Assembly (NCBI GenBank): GCA_964019135.1
Contig: OZ025261.1
Span: forward strand, 35,950,820 to 36,014,819
DNA length: 64,000 bases
From: Arenicola marina
Taxonomy: Eukaryota; Annelida; Polychaeta; Arenicolidae
Direction of reading: 5' to 3'
Positions 1 through 14,700 of this stretch are shown one piece after another. A program made the translations under genes and the position numbers. The notes beneath the pieces were generated by a model that saw nothing but the letters and a program-made list of their open reading frames with translations, did no database searches and was not told where the DNA came from. Position 1 is the stretch's first letter; each line of letters starts with the position of its first letter.

Positions 1-3000
1 AACGGGCGGCTGGTTATTAAGATGGGAACGGGCGGTTGGTTATTAAGATGGGAACGAGCGGCTGGTTATTAAGATGGGAGCGGGCGGCTGGTGATTAAGA
101 TGGGAACGGGCGCCTGGTCATTAAGATGGGAACGGGCGGCTGGTTATTAAGATGGGAACGGGCAGCTAGTCATTAAGATGGGAACGGGCGGCTGGTCATT
201 AAGATGGGAACGGGCGGCTGGTTATCAAGATGGGAACGGGCACCTGGTTATTGAGATGGAAACGGGCACCTGGTTATTAAGATGGGAACAGGCGGCTGGT
301 TATTAAGATGGGAACGGGCGGTTGGTTATTGAGATGGGAACGGGCGGCTGGTTATTAAGATGGGAACTGGCGGCTGGTTATTAAGATGGGAACGGGCGGC
401 TGGTTATTAAGTAGGGAACGGGCGGCTGGTTATTAAGTTGGGAACGGGCGGCCTGGTTATGAAGATAGGAACGGGCGGCTGGTTATTAAGATGGGAACGG
501 GCGGCTGGTTATTAAGATGGGAACGGGCGGCTGGTTATGAAGATGGGAACGGGCGGTTGGTTATTAAGATGGGAACGAGCGGCTGGTTATTAAGATGGGA
601 GCGGGCGGCTGGTTATTAAGATGGGAACCGGCGGCTGGTGATTAAGATGGGAACGGGCGGCTGGTTATTAAGATGGGAACGGGCAGCTAGTCATTAAGAT
701 GGGAACGGGCGGCTGGTTATTAAGATGGGAACGGGCAGCTAGTCATTAAGATGGGAACGGGCGGCTGGTTATTAAGATGGGAACGGGCGGCTGGTTATGA
801 AGATGGGAACGGGCGGTTGGTTATTAAGATGGGAACGAGCGGCTGGTTATTAAGATGGGAGCGGGCGGCTGGTTATTAAGATGGGAACCGGCGGCTGGTG
901 ATTAAGATGGGAACGGGCGGCTGGTTATTAAGATGGGAACGGGCAGCTAGTCATTAAGATGGGAACGGGCGGCTGGTCATTAAGATGGGAACGGGCGGCT
1001 GGTTATCAAGATGGGAACGGGCGGCTGGTCATTAAGATGGAAACAGGCGGCTGGTGATTAAGATGGGAACGGGCGGCTGGTTATTAAGATGTGAACTGGC
1101 GGCTGGTTATTAAAATGGGAACGGGCGGCTGGTTATAAAGATGAGAACGGGCGGCTGGTTATTAAGATGGGAACAAGCGGCTGGTGATTAAGATGGGAAC
1201 GGGCGGCTGGTTATTAAGATGTGAACTGGCGTCTGGTTATTAAGATGGGAACGGGCGGCTGGTTATTAACATGGGAACGGGCGGCTGGTTATTAACATGG
1301 GAACGGGCGGCTGGTGATTAAGATGGGAACGGGCGGCTGGTTATTAAGATGGGAACGGGCGGCTGGTTATTAAGTTGGGAACGGGCAACTGGTTATTAAG
1401 ATGGGAGCGGGCGGCTGGTTATTAAGATGGGAACTGGCGGCTGGTTATTTAGATGGGAGCGGGCGGCTGGTTATTAAGATAGGAACGGGCGGCTGGTTAT
1501 TAAGATGGGAACGGGCGACTGGTTATTAAGTTGGGAACGGGCGGCTGGTTATTAAGATGGGAACGGGCGACTGGTTATTAAGATGGGAGCGGGCGGCTGG
1601 TTATTAAGATGCGAACGGGCGGCTGGCTATTAAGATGGGAACGGGCGCCTAGTTATTAAGATGTGAACTGACGGCTGGTTATTAAGATGGGAACGGGCGG
1701 CTGGTGATTAAGATGGGAACGGGCGGCTGGTTATTAAGATGGGAACGGGCGGCTGGTCATTAAGATGGGAACGGGCGGCTGGTTATTAAGATGGGAACGG
1801 GCGGCTGGTTATTAAGATGTGAACTGGCGTCTGGTTATTAAGATGGGAACGGGCGGCTGGTTATTAACATGGGAACGGGCGGCTGGTTATTAAGATGGGA
1901 ACGGGCGGCTGGTGATTAAGATGGGAACGGGCAGCTGGTTATTAAGATGGGAACGGGCGGCTGGTTATTAAGTTGGGAGCGGGCGGCTGGTTATTAAGAT
2001 GGGAGCGGGCGGCTGGTTATTAAGATGGGAACGGGCGGCTGGTTATTAAGTTGGGAACGGGCGGCTGGTTATTAAGATAGGAACGGGCGGCTGGTTATTA
2101 AGTTGGGAACGGGCGGCTGGTTATTAAGATGGGAACGGGCGACTGGTTATTAAGATGGGAGCGGGCGGCTGGTTATTAAGTTGGGAACGGGCGGCTGGTT
2201 ATTAAGATAGGAACGGGCGGCTGGTTATTAAGTTGGGAACGGGAGGCTGGTTATTAAGATGGGAGCGGGCGGCTGGTTAATAAGATGCGAACGGGCGGCT
2301 GGCTATTAAGATGGGAACGGGCGCCTGGTTATTAAGATGTGAACTGACGGCTGGTTATTAAGATGGGAACGGGCGGCTGGTTATTAAGATGGGAACGGGC
2401 GGCTGGTTATTAAGATGGGAACGGGCTGCTGGCTATTAAGATGGGAACGGGCGGCTGGTTATTAAGATGGGAACGGGCGGCTGGCTATTATTATGGGAGC
2501 GGGCGGCTGGTGATTAAGATGGGAACGGGCGGCTGGTTATTAAAATGGGAACGGGCTGCTGGTTGTTAAGATGGGAACGGGCGGCTGGTGATTAAGATGG
2601 GAACGGGCGGCTGGTTATTAAGATGGGAACGGGCTGCTGGCTGTTAAGATGGGAACGGGCGGCGGGTTATTAAGATGGGAACGGGCGGCTGGTTATTAAG
2701 ATGGGAACGGGCGGCTGGTTATTAAGATGGGAACGGGCGCCTGGTTATTAAGATGGGAGCGGGCGGCTGGTGATTAAGATGGGAACGGGCGGCTGGTTAT
2801 TAAAATGGGAACGGGCGGCTGATTATTAAGATGGGAACGGGCGGCTGGTGATTAAGATGGGAACGGGCGGCTGGTTATTAAGATGGGAACGGGCTGCTGG
2901 CTATTAAGATGGGAACGGGCTGCTGGTTATTAAGATGGGAACGGGCTGCTGGCTATTAAGATGGGAACGGGCGGCTGGTTATTAAGATGGGAACGGGCGG

Positions 3001-4545
3001 CTGGTTATTAACATGGGAACGGGCGGCTGGTTATTAAGATGGGAACGGGCGGCTGGTTATTAACATGGGAACGGGCGGCTGGTTATTAAGATGGGAACGG
3101 GCGGCTGGTTACTAAGATTGGAACGGGCGGCTGGTTATTAAAATGGGAACGGGCGGCTGGCTATTAAGATGGGAGCGGGCGGCTGGTGATTAAGATGGGA
3201 ACGGGCGGCTGGTTATTAAAATGGGAACGGGCTGTTGGTTATTAAGATGGGAACGGGCGGCTGGTTAAGATGGGAACGGGCGGCTGGTTATTAAGACGGG
3301 AACGGGCGCCTGGTTATTAAGATGGGAGCGGGCGGCTGGTTATTAAGATGGGAACGGGCGGCTGGCTATTAAGTTGGGAACGGGCGGCTGGTTATTAAGA
3401 TAGGAACGGGCGGCTGGTTATTAAGTTGGGAACGGGCGGCTGGTTATTAAGATGGGAGCGGGCGGCTGGTTATTAAGATGGGAACGGGCGGCTGGTTATT
3501 AAGATGGGAACGGGCGGCTGGTTATTAAGATGGGAACGGGCGGCTGGTTATTAAGATGGGAGCGGGCGGCTGGTTATTAAAATGGGAGCGGGCGGCTGGT
3601 TATTAAGTTGGGAGCGGGCGGTTGGTTATTAAGTTGGGAACGGGCGGCTGGTTGTGAAGATGGGAACGGGCGGCTGGTGATTAAGATGGAAACGGGCGGC
3701 TGGTTATTAAGATGGGAACGGGCGGCTGGTTATTAAGGTGGGAACGGGCGGCTGGTTATTAAGATGGGAACGGGCGGCTGGTTATTAAGATGGGAGCGGG
3801 CGGCTGGTTATTAAGATGGGAACGGGCGGCTGGTTATTAAGATGGGAACGGGCGGCTGGTTAAGATGGGAACGGGCGGCTGGTTATTAAGACGGGAACGG
3901 GCGCCTGGTTATTAAGATGGGAGCGGGCGGCTGGTTATTAAGATGGGAACGGGCGGCTGGCTATTAAGTTGGGAACGGGCGGCTGGTTATTAAGATAGGA
4001 ACGGGCGGCTGGTTATTAAGTTGGGAACGGGCGGCTGGTTATTAAGATGGGAGCGGGCGGCTGGTTATTAAGATGGGAACGGGCGGCTGGTTATTAAGAT
4101 GGGAACGGGCGGCTGGTTATTAAGATGGGAACGGGCGGCTGGTTATTAAGATGGGAGCGGGCGGCTGGTTATTAAAATGGGAGCGGGCGGCTGGTTATTA
4201 AGTTGGGAGCGGGCGGTTGGTTATTAAGTTGGGAACGGGCGGCTGGTTGTGAAGATGGGAACGGGCGGCTGGTTATTAAGTTGGGAACGGGCGGCTGGTT
4301 ATTAAGATAGGAACGGGCGGCTGGTTATTAAGTTGGGAACGGGCGGCTGGTTATTAAGATGGGAACGGGCGGCTGGTTATTAAGATGGAAACGGGCGGCT
4401 GGTTATTAAGATGGGAACGGGCGGCTGGTTATTAAGGTGGGAACGGGCACCTGGTTATTAAGATGGGAACGGGCGGCTGGTTATTAAGATCGGAACGGGC
4501 GCCTGGTTATTAAGATGGGGACGGGCGGCTGGTTATTAAGATGCG
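1..4545. repeat. 26-bp minisatellite array (about 175 units)
   Basis: Head-to-tail units close to AACGGGCGGCTGGTTATTAA plus GATGGG (26 bp) run from the window edge to about 4545, so the array continues to the left. Variants (GAGCGGGC, CTGGTGATTAAG, GGGCGCCTGG, TAAGTTGGG) recur in the same order, showing higher-order structure. One marked pair is the shortened unit followed by AAGACGGG near 3262 and again near 3860, a shift of 598 bp or 23 units. Another shift of 260 bp (10 units) is seen between about 535 and 795. No gene is supported inside it. Confidence 0.97.
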
Positions 4546-5520
4546 TCAATGTACCACTGACAGGTCCCATGCTATTAGCGCTACCAATTATTATTATCAA
4601 TGAGCGTAATGTTTGATGTATGTGCAGTTTTTAGTGCGCACGTTTTACGTTTCAACGGCATGGTTACCCGCCTGCGTATTACTTTTACGTGAACGGATGT
4701 CTTCTTCCTTGATTACCGAGCCGGCAGAACTCAATCATCTGGCCCCATTCCCTATATAGGCTACGTTGCCTAACTGGCAGTGTCTAACTTGGAGGCTATT
4801 TTTTCACTTCGACCGAATTGACATACAATTCCCAAAACCTTGCTGTTCTGTATTTATTATACTGCCAGACTGTAACAGGCTCGTTTCAAGCGAGGGTTTC
4901 TGTATAATATGCCGCAGCTACACCCACCCCCCGCCTTCACTTTTATGATTTATTTATATCCTAGGATGATTTATATGAGTTATATATTAAAATTCAAATG
5001 GCTGCTTATATTGTCAAATTAAACGATTATCTTCCTTGCCTTTAGTATTTAGTTTATTAAATATTTAATTTTTTTATCCTTGCAGCGATGTGAAATAAAG
5101 ATATTTTTTTTGCATGATTTTATTCTATAATATGCTTACCAAATATGTGCAAATTACGTACATGTAGGTCTCCTAACAGCTTGTTTTGGCTATGTAATAA
5201 CAAATATCACTGGAACATGTAAAAAATATGGTAAAAACTGATAAGAGGGCCTCTAATTGAAAATTTTCCAGCTCTTTAACAAGCATTATTGTTTTCTCAT
5301 TTGTGAGCTTTGTATATAATGTTCTTTGCATGGTGTGAAAATTATAAAAGTTCAGGACAAAACAGTGTATCATACCTTCTTACCTCGAACTCAAAGAGAT
5401 TAGCAATGATATACCACTCGAATCCCCCCAAAATTAACTCCACCTAATTCCTTTTCAATAGTTTGATATACCGTGGTAAATCTGCGAGAATTTTTTCATC
5501 TTGTTTTCATCATGCACGAG
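4546..5520. other. Non-coding gap, nothing recognised
   Basis: Unique, AT-rich sequence between two satellites. The short open frames here (for example 4766-4948) have no recognisable domain or splice context. The last 30 bases form a pyrimidine-rich tract that would serve as the acceptor for the exon starting near 5521. Confidence 0.5.
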
Positions 5521-5759
5521 AAAAGACCAGTGGCCAAACCCAATACCACAACTATCAACCTATTCTGTTAAAGGTGCAATTCCCGGAAGACCCAGTCGCA
5601 AGGCGAACATGAGTGTTGTCTACGTCGACGAGTCGGCCACAGCGGGCCACCAGGGGGAAGGTTCGAAATCACGTGACAGCCCCCCTCTGACGTCACGCTG
5701 GAAGAGAATCAGTCGCGCCGTTAAGAAGCACAAGGTGGCAACAGTGGGCAGGAGTCATG
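5521..5759 (+). CDS. Unrecognised protein, penultimate or first coding exon
   Basis: Exon of a gene I cannot name. A pyrimidine-rich tract ending CATGCACGAG precedes it, and the frame is open from there. An internal ATG at 5609 (MSVVYVDESATAG...) with A at -3 could be the true start. The translated part is polar and then basic (SRWKRISRAVKKHKV near its end), with no signal peptide or membrane helix. It ends CAT-G followed by GTAAGAATAC, a strong 5' splice site that leaves one base (phase 1). The exon at 16385 begins with GT after an acceptor AG and restores a Gly codon in an open frame, so the pairing fits. From the 5609 ATG the two exons give 259 codons including stop. The acceptor position and whether earlier exons exist are uncertain. 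Confidence 0.5.
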
Positions 5760-8700
5760 GTAAGAATACCAGTCACATGGCACTAGGGATTCATGGTAAG
5801 GACTCCAGTCACATGGCACTATGGATTCATGGTAAGGACTCCAGTCACATGGCACTAGTGATCATGGTAAGGACTCCAGTCACATGGCACTAATGATTCA
5901 TGGTAGGGACTCCAGTCACATGGCACTATGGATTCATGGTAAGGACTCCAGTCACATGGCACTAGTGATTCATGGTAAGGACTCCGGTCACATGGCACTA
6001 GTGATTCATGGTAAGGACTCCAGTCACATGTCTAGTGATTCATGGTAAGAATACCAGTCACATGGCTCTAGTGTTTCATGGTAAGGACTCCAGTCACATG
6101 GCACTAATGATTCATGGTAAGGACTCCAGTCACATGGCACTAGTGATTCATGGTAAGGACTCCGGTCACATGGCACTAGTGATTCATGGTAAGGACTCCA
6201 GTCACATGTCTAGTGATTCATGGTAAGAATACCAGTCACATGGCTCTAGTGTTTCATGGTAAGGACTCCAGTCACATGGCACTAATGATTCATGGTAAGG
6301 ACTCCAGTCACATGGCACTAGGGATTCATGCTAAGAATACCAGTCACATGGCACTAGTGATTCATGGTAAGAATACCAATCACATGGCACTAGTGATTCA
6401 TGGTAAGAATACCAGTCACATGTCTCTAGTGTTTCATGGAAAGAACTCCAGTCACATGGCACTAGTGATTCATGGTAAGGACTCCACTCACATGGCACTA
6501 GGGATTCATGGTAAGGACTCCAGTCACATGGCACTAGGGATTCATGGTAAGAATACCAGTCACATGGCACTAGTGATTCATGGAAAGAATACCAGTCACA
6601 TAGCACTAGGGATTCATGGTAAGAATACCAGTCACATGGCTCTAGTGTTTCATGGTAAGGACTCTAGTCACATGGCTCTAGTGTTTCATGGTAAGGACTC
6701 AAGTCACATGGCTCTAGTGTTTCATGGTAAGGACCCTAGTCACATGGCTCTAGTGTTTCACGGTAAGGACTCTAGTCACATGGCTCTAGTGTTTCATGGT
6801 AAGGACTCTAGTCACATGGCACTAGGGATTCATGGTAAGAATACCAGTCACATGGCACTAGTGATTCATGGTAAGGACTCTAGTCACATGGCTCTAGTGT
6901 TTCATGGTAAGGACTCTAGTCACATGGCACTAGGGGTTCATGGTAAGAATACCAGTCACATGGCACTAGGGATTCATGGTAAGAATACCAGTCACATGGC
7001 ACTAATGATTCATGGTAAGAATACCAGTCACATGGCTCTAGTGTTTCATGGTAAGGACTCCAGTCACATGGCACTAGGGATTCATGGTAAGAATACCAGT
7101 CACATGGCCCTAGTGATTCATGGTAAGAATACCAGTCACATGGCACTAGAGATTCATAGTAAGGACTCTAGTCACATGGCACTAATGATTCATGGTAAGA
7201 ATACCAGTCACATGGCACTAATGATTCATGGTAAGAATACCAGTCACATGGCACTAATGATTCATGGTAAGAATACCAGTCACATGGCTTTAGTGTTTCA
7301 TGGTGAAAACTCCAGTCACATGGCACTAGGGATTCATGGTAAGAATACCAGTCACATGGCACTAATGATTCATGGTAAGAATACCAGTCACATGGCTCTA
7401 GTGTTTTATGGTAAGGACTCTAGTCACATGGCACTAGGGGTTCATGGAAAGAATACCAGTCACATGGCACTAGGGATTCATGGTAAGAATACCAGTCACA
7501 TGGCTCTAGTGTTTCACGGTAAGGACTCTAGTCACATGGCTCTAGTGTTTCATGGTAAGGACTCTAGTCACATGGCACTAGGGATTCATGGTAAGAATAC
7601 CAGTCACATGGCACTAGTGATTCATGGTAAGGACTCCGGTCACATGGCACTAGTGATTCATGGTAAGGACTCCAGTCACATGTCTAGTGATTCATGGTAA
7701 GAATACCAGTCACATGGCTCTAGTGTTTCATGGTAAGGACTCCAGTCACATGGCACTAATGATTCATGGTAAGGACTCCAGTCACATGGCACTAGGGATT
7801 CATGCTAAGAATACCAGTCACATGGCACTAGTGATTCATGGTAAGAATACCAATCACATGGCACTAGTGATTCATGGTAAGAATACCAGTCACATGTCTC
7901 TAGTGTTTCATGGAAAGAACTCCAGTCACATGGCACTAGTGATTCATGGTAAGGACTCCACTCACATGGCACTAGGGATTCATGGTAAGGACTCCAGTCA
8001 CATGGCACTAGGGATTCATGGTAAGAATACCAGTCACATGGCACTAGTGATTCATGGAAAGAATACCAGTCACATAGCACTAGGGATTCATGGTAAGAAT
8101 ACCAGTCACATGGCTCTAGTGTTTCATGGTAAGGACTCAAGTCACATGGCTCTAGTGTTTCATGGTAAGGACCCTAGTCACATGGCTCTAGTGTTTCACG
8201 GTAAGGACTCTAGTCACATGGCTCTAGTGTTTCATGGTAAGGACTCTAGTCACATGGCACTAATGATTCATGGTAAGAATACCAGTCACATGGCACTAGT
8301 GATTCATGGTAAGGACTCTAGTCACATGGCTCTAGTGTTTCATGGTAAGGACTCTAGTCACATGGCACTAGGGGTTCATGGTAAGAATACCAGTCACATG
8401 GCACTAGGGATTCATGGTAAGAATACCAGTCACATGGCACTAATGATTCATGGTAAGAATACCAGTCAAATGGCTCTAGTGTTTCATGGTAAGGACTCCA
8501 GTCACATGGCACTAGGGATTCATGGTAAGAATACCAGTCACATGGCCCTAGTGATTCATGGTAAGAATACCCGTCACATGGCACTAGAGATTCATAGTAA
8601 GGACTCTAGTCACATGGCACTAATGATTCATGGTAAGAATACCAGTCACATGGCACTAATGATTCATGGTAAGAATACCAGTCACATGGCACTAATGATT

Positions 8701-11700
8701 CATGGTAAGAATACCAGTCACATGGCTTTAGTGTTTCATGGTGAAAACTCCAGTCACATGGCACTAGGGATTCATGGTAAGAATACCAGTCACATGGCAC
8801 TAATGATTCATGGTAAGAATACCAGTCACATGGCTCTAGTGTTTTATGGTAAGGACTCTAGTCACATGGCACTAGGGGTTCATGGAAAGAATACCAGTCA
8901 CATGGCTCTAGTGTTTCATGGTAAGGACCCTAGTCACATGGCTCTAGTGTTTCACGGTAAGGACTCTAGTCACATGGCTCTAGTGTTTCATGGTAAGGAC
9001 TCTAGTCACATGGCACTAGGGATTCATGGTAAGAATACCAGTCACATGGCACTAGTGATTCATGGTAAGGACTCTAGTCACATGGCTCTAGTGTTTCATG
9101 GTAAGGACTCTAGTCACATGGCACTAGGGGTTCATGGTAAGAATACCAGTCACATGGCACTAGGGATTCATGGTAAGAATACCAGTCACATGGCACTAAT
9201 GATTCATGGTAAGAATACCAGTCACATGGCTCTAGTGTTTCACGGTAAGGACTCTAGTCACATGGCTCTAGTGTTTCATGGTAAGGACTCTAGTCACATG
9301 GCACTAGGGATTCTTGGTAAGAATACCAGTCACATGGCACTAGTGATTCATGGTAAGGACTCTAGTCACATGGCTCTAGTGTTTCATGGTAAGGACTCTA
9401 GTCACATGGCACTAGGGGTTCATGGTAAGAATACCAGTCACATGGCACTAGGGATTCATGGTAAGAAAACCAGTCACATGGCACTAATGATTCTTGGTAA
9501 GAATACCAGTCACATGGCTCTAGTGTTTCATGGTAAGGACTCCAGTCACATGGCACTAGGGATTCATGGTAAGAATACCAGTCACATGGCACTAGTGATT
9601 CATGGTAAGAATACCAGTCACATGGCACTAGGGATTCATAGTAAGGACTCTAGTCACATGGCACTAATGATTCATGGTAAGAATACCAGTCACATGGCAC
9701 TAATTATTCATGGTAAGAATACCAGTCACATGGCACTAGGGATTCATGGTAAGAATACCAGTCACATGGCTCTAGTGTTTCATGGTAAGGACTCCACTCA
9801 CATGGCACTAGGGATTCATGGTAAGAATACCAGTCACATGGCTCTAGTGTTTCATGGTAAGGACTCCAGTCACATGGCAGTAGGGATTCATGGTAAGAAT
9901 ACCAGTCACATGGCACTAGGGATTCATGGTAAGAATACCAGTCACATGGCACTAGGGATTCATGGTAAGGACTCTAGTCACATGGCACTAATGATTCATG
10001 GTACGAATACCAGTCACATGGCACTAATGATTCATGGTAAGAATACCAGTCACATGGCTCTAGTGTTTCATGGTGAAAACTCCAGTCACATGGCACTAGG
10101 GATTCATGGTAAGAATACCAGTCACATGGCACTAGGGATTCATGGTAAGAATACCAGTCACATGGCACTAATGATTCATGGTAAGAATACCAGTCACATG
10201 GCTCTAGTGTTTTATGGTAAGGACTCTAGTCACATGGCACTAGGGGTTCATGGAAAGAATACCAGTCACATGGCACTAGGGATTCATGGTAAGAATACCA
10301 GTCACATGGCTCTAGTGTTTCATGGTAAGGACTCTAGTCACATGGCTCTAGTGTTTCATGGTAAGGACTCTAGTCACATGGCTCTAGTGTTTCATGGTAA
10401 GGACCCTAGTCACATGGCTCTAGTGTTTCACGGTAAGGACTCTAGTCACATGGCTCTAGTGTTTCATGGTAAGGACTCTAGTCACATGGCACTAGGGATT
10501 CATGGTAAGAATACCAGTCACATGGCACTAGTGATTCATGGTAAGGACTCTAGTCACATGGCTCTAGTGTTTCATGGTAAGGACGCTAGTCACATTGCAC
10601 TAGGGGTTCATGGTAAGAATACCAGTCACATGGCACTAGGGATTCATGGTAAGAATACCAGTCACATGGCACTAATGATTCATGGTAAGAATACCAGTCA
10701 CATGGCTCTAGTGTTTCATGGTAAGGACTCAAGTCACATGGCACTAGGGATTCATGGTAAGAATACCAGTCACATGGCCCTAGTGATTCATGGTAAGAAT
10801 ACCAGTCACATGGCACTAGAGATTCATAGTAAGGACTCTAGTCACATGGCACTAATGATTCATGGTAAGAATACCAGTCACATGGCACTAATGATTCATG
10901 GTAAGAATACCAGTCACATGGCACTAATGATTCATGGTAAGAATACCAGTCACATGGCTTTAGTGTTTCATGGTGAAAACTCCAGTCACATGGCACTAGG
11001 GATTCATGGTAAGAATACCAGTCACATGGCACTAATGATTCATGGTAAGAATACCAGTCACATGGCTCTAGTGTTTTATGGTAAGGACTCTAGTCACATG
11101 GCACTAGGGGTTCATGGAAAGAATACCAGTCACATGGCACTAGTGATTCATGGTAAGAATACCAGTCACATGGCTCTAGTGTTTCATGGTAAGGACTCTA
11201 GTCACATGGCTCTAGTGTTTCATGGTAAGGACTCTAGTCACATGGCTCTAGTGTTTCATGGTAAGGACCCTATTCACATGGCTCTAGTGTTTCACGGTAA
11301 GGACTCTAGTCACATGGCTCTAGTGTTTCATGGTAAGGACTCTAGTCACATGGCACTAGGGATTCATGGTAAGAATACCAGTCACATGGCACTAGTGATT
11401 CATGGTAAGGACTCTAGTCACATGGCTCTAGTGTTTCATGGTAAGGACGCTAGTCACATGGCACTAGGGGTTCATGGTAAGAATACCAGTCACATGGCAC
11501 TAGGGATTCATGGTAAGAATACCAGTCACATCGCACTAATGATTCATGGTAAGAATACCAGTCACATGGCTCTAGTGTTTCATGGTAAGGACTCCAGTCA
11601 CATGGCACTAGGGATTCATGGTAAGAATACCAGTCACATGGCCCTAGTGATTCATGGTAAGAATACCAGTCACATGGCACTAGAGATTCATAGTAAGGAC

Positions 11701-14700
11701 TCTAGTCACATGGCACTAATGATTCATGGTAAGAATACCAGTCACATGGCACTAATGATTCATGGTAAGAATACCAGTCACATGGCACTAATGATTCATG
11801 GTAAGAATACCAGTCACATGGCTTTAGTGTTTCATGGTGAAAACTCCAGTCACATGGCACTAGGGATTCATGGTAAGAATACCAGTCACATGGCACTAAT
11901 GATTCATGGTAAGAATGCCAGTCACATGGCTCTAGTGTTTTATGGTAAGGACTCTAGTCACATGGCACTAGGGGTTCATGGAAAGAATACCAGTCACATG
12001 GCTCTAGTGTTTCATGGTAAGGACCCTAGTCACATGGCTCTAGTGTTTCACGGTAAGGACTCTAGTCACATGGCTCTAGTGTTTCATGGTAAGGACTCTA
12101 GTCACATGGCACTAGGGATTCATGGTAAGAATACCAGTCACATGGCACTAGTGATTCATGGTAAGGACTCTAGTCACATGGCTCTAGTGTTTCATGGTAA
12201 GGACTCTAGTCACATGGCACTAGGGGTTCATGGTAAGAATACCAGTCACATGGCACTAGGGATTCATGGTAAGAATACCAGTCACATGGCACTAATGATT
12301 CATGGTAAGAATACCAGTCACATGGCTCTAGTGTTTCACGGTAAGGACTCTAGTCACATGGCTCTAGTGTTTCATGGTAAGGACTCTAGTCACATGGCAC
12401 TAGGGATTCATGGTAAGAATACCAGTCACATGGCACTAGTGATTCATGGTAAGGACTCTAGTCACATGGCTCTAGTGTTTCATGGTAAGGACTCTAGTCA
12501 CATGGCACTAGGGGTTCATGGTAAGAATACCAGTCACATGGCACTAGGGATTCATGGTAAGAATACCAGTCACATGGGACTAATGATTCTTGGTAAGAAT
12601 ACCAGTCACATGGCTCTAGTGTTTCATGGTAAGGACTCCAGTCACATGGCACTAGGGATTCATAGTAAGAATACCAGTCACATGGCACTAGTGATTCATG
12701 GTAAGAATACCAGTCACATGGAACTAGGGATTCATAGTAAGGACTCTAGTCACATGGCACTAATGATTCATGGTAAGAATACCAGTCACATGGCACTAAT
12801 TATTCATGGTAAGAATACCAGTCACATGGCACTAGGGATTCATGGTAAGAATACCAGTCACATGGCTCTAGTGTTTCATGGTATGGACTCCACTCACATG
12901 GCACTAGGGATTCATGGTAAGAATACCAGTCACATGGCTCTAGTGTTTCATGGTAAGGACTCCAGTCACATGGCAGTAGGGATTCATGGTAAGAATACCA
13001 GTCACATGGCACTAGGGATTCATGGTAAGAATACCAGTCACATGGCACTAGGGATTCATGGTAAGGACTCTAGTCACATGGCACTAATGATTCATGGTAC
13101 GAATACCAGTCACATGGCACTAATGATTCATGGTAAGAATACCAGTCACATGGCTCTAGTGTTTCATGGTGAAAACTCCAGTCACATGGCACTAGGGATT
13201 CATGGTAAGAATACCAGTCACATGGCACTAGGGATTCATGGTAAGAATACCAGTCACATGGCACTAATGATTCATGGTAAGAATACCAGTCACATGGCTC
13301 TAGTGTTTTATGGTAAGGACTCTAGTCACATGGCACTAGGGGTTCATGGAAAGAATACCAGTCACATGGCACTAGGGATTCATGATAAGAATACCAGTCA
13401 CATGGCTCTAGTGTTTCATGGTAAGGACTCTAGTCACATGGCTCTAGTGTTTCATGGTAAGGACTCTAGTCACATGGCTCTAGTGTTTCATGGTAAGGAC
13501 CCTAGTCACATGGCTCTAGTGTTTCACGGTAAGGACTCTAGTCACATGGCTCTAGTGTTTCATGGTAAGGACTCTAGTCACATGGCACTAGGGATTCATG
13601 GTAAGAATACCAGTCACATGGCACTAGTGATTCATGGTAAGGACTCTAGTCACATGGCTCTAGTGTTTCATGGTAAGGACGCTAGTCACATGGCACTAGG
13701 GGTTCATGGTAAGAATACCAGTCACATGGCACTAGGGAATCATGGTAAGAATACCAGTCACATGGCACTAATGATTCATGGTAAGAATACCAGTCACATG
13801 GCTCTAGTGTTTCATGGTAAGGACTCTAGTCACATGGCACTAGGGGTTCATGGAAAGAATACCAGTCACATGGCGCTAGGGATTCATGGTACGAATACCA
13901 GTCACATGGCTCTAGTGTTTCGTGGTAAGGACTCTAGTCACATGGCTCTAGTGTTTCATGGTAAGGACTCTAGTCACATGGCACTAGGGGTTCATGGTAA
14001 GAATACCAGTCACATGGCACTAGTGATTCTTGGTAAGGACTCTAGTCACATGGCTCTAGTGTTTCATGGTAAGGACTCTAGTCACATGGCACTAGGGTTT
14101 CATGGTAAGAATACCAGTCACATGGCACTAGTGATTCATGGTAAGAATACCAGTCACATGGCTCTAGTGTTTCATGGTAAGGACTCTAGTCACATGGCAC
14201 TAGGGGTTCATGGTAAGAATACCAGTCACATGGCTCTAGTGTTTCATGGTAAGGACTCCACTCACATGGCACTAGGGATTCATAGTAAGGACTCTAGTCA
14301 CATGGCACTAATGATTCATGGTAAGAATACCAGTCACATGGCACTAATTATTCATGGTAAGAATACCAGTCACATGGCACTAGGGATTCATGGTAAGAAT
14401 ACCAGTCACATGGCTCTAGTGTTTCATGGTAAGGACTCCACTCACATGGCACTAGGGATTCATGGTAAGAATACCAGTCACATGGCTCTAGTGTTTCATG
14501 GTAAGGACTCCAGTCACATGGCAGTAGGGATTCATGGTAAGAATACCAGTCACATGGCACTAGGGATTCATGGTAAGAATACCAGTCACATGGCACTAGG
14601 GATTCATGGTAAGGACTCTAGTCACATGGCACTAATGATTCATGGTACGAATACCAGTCACATGGCACTAATGATTCATGGTAAGAATACCAGTCACATG

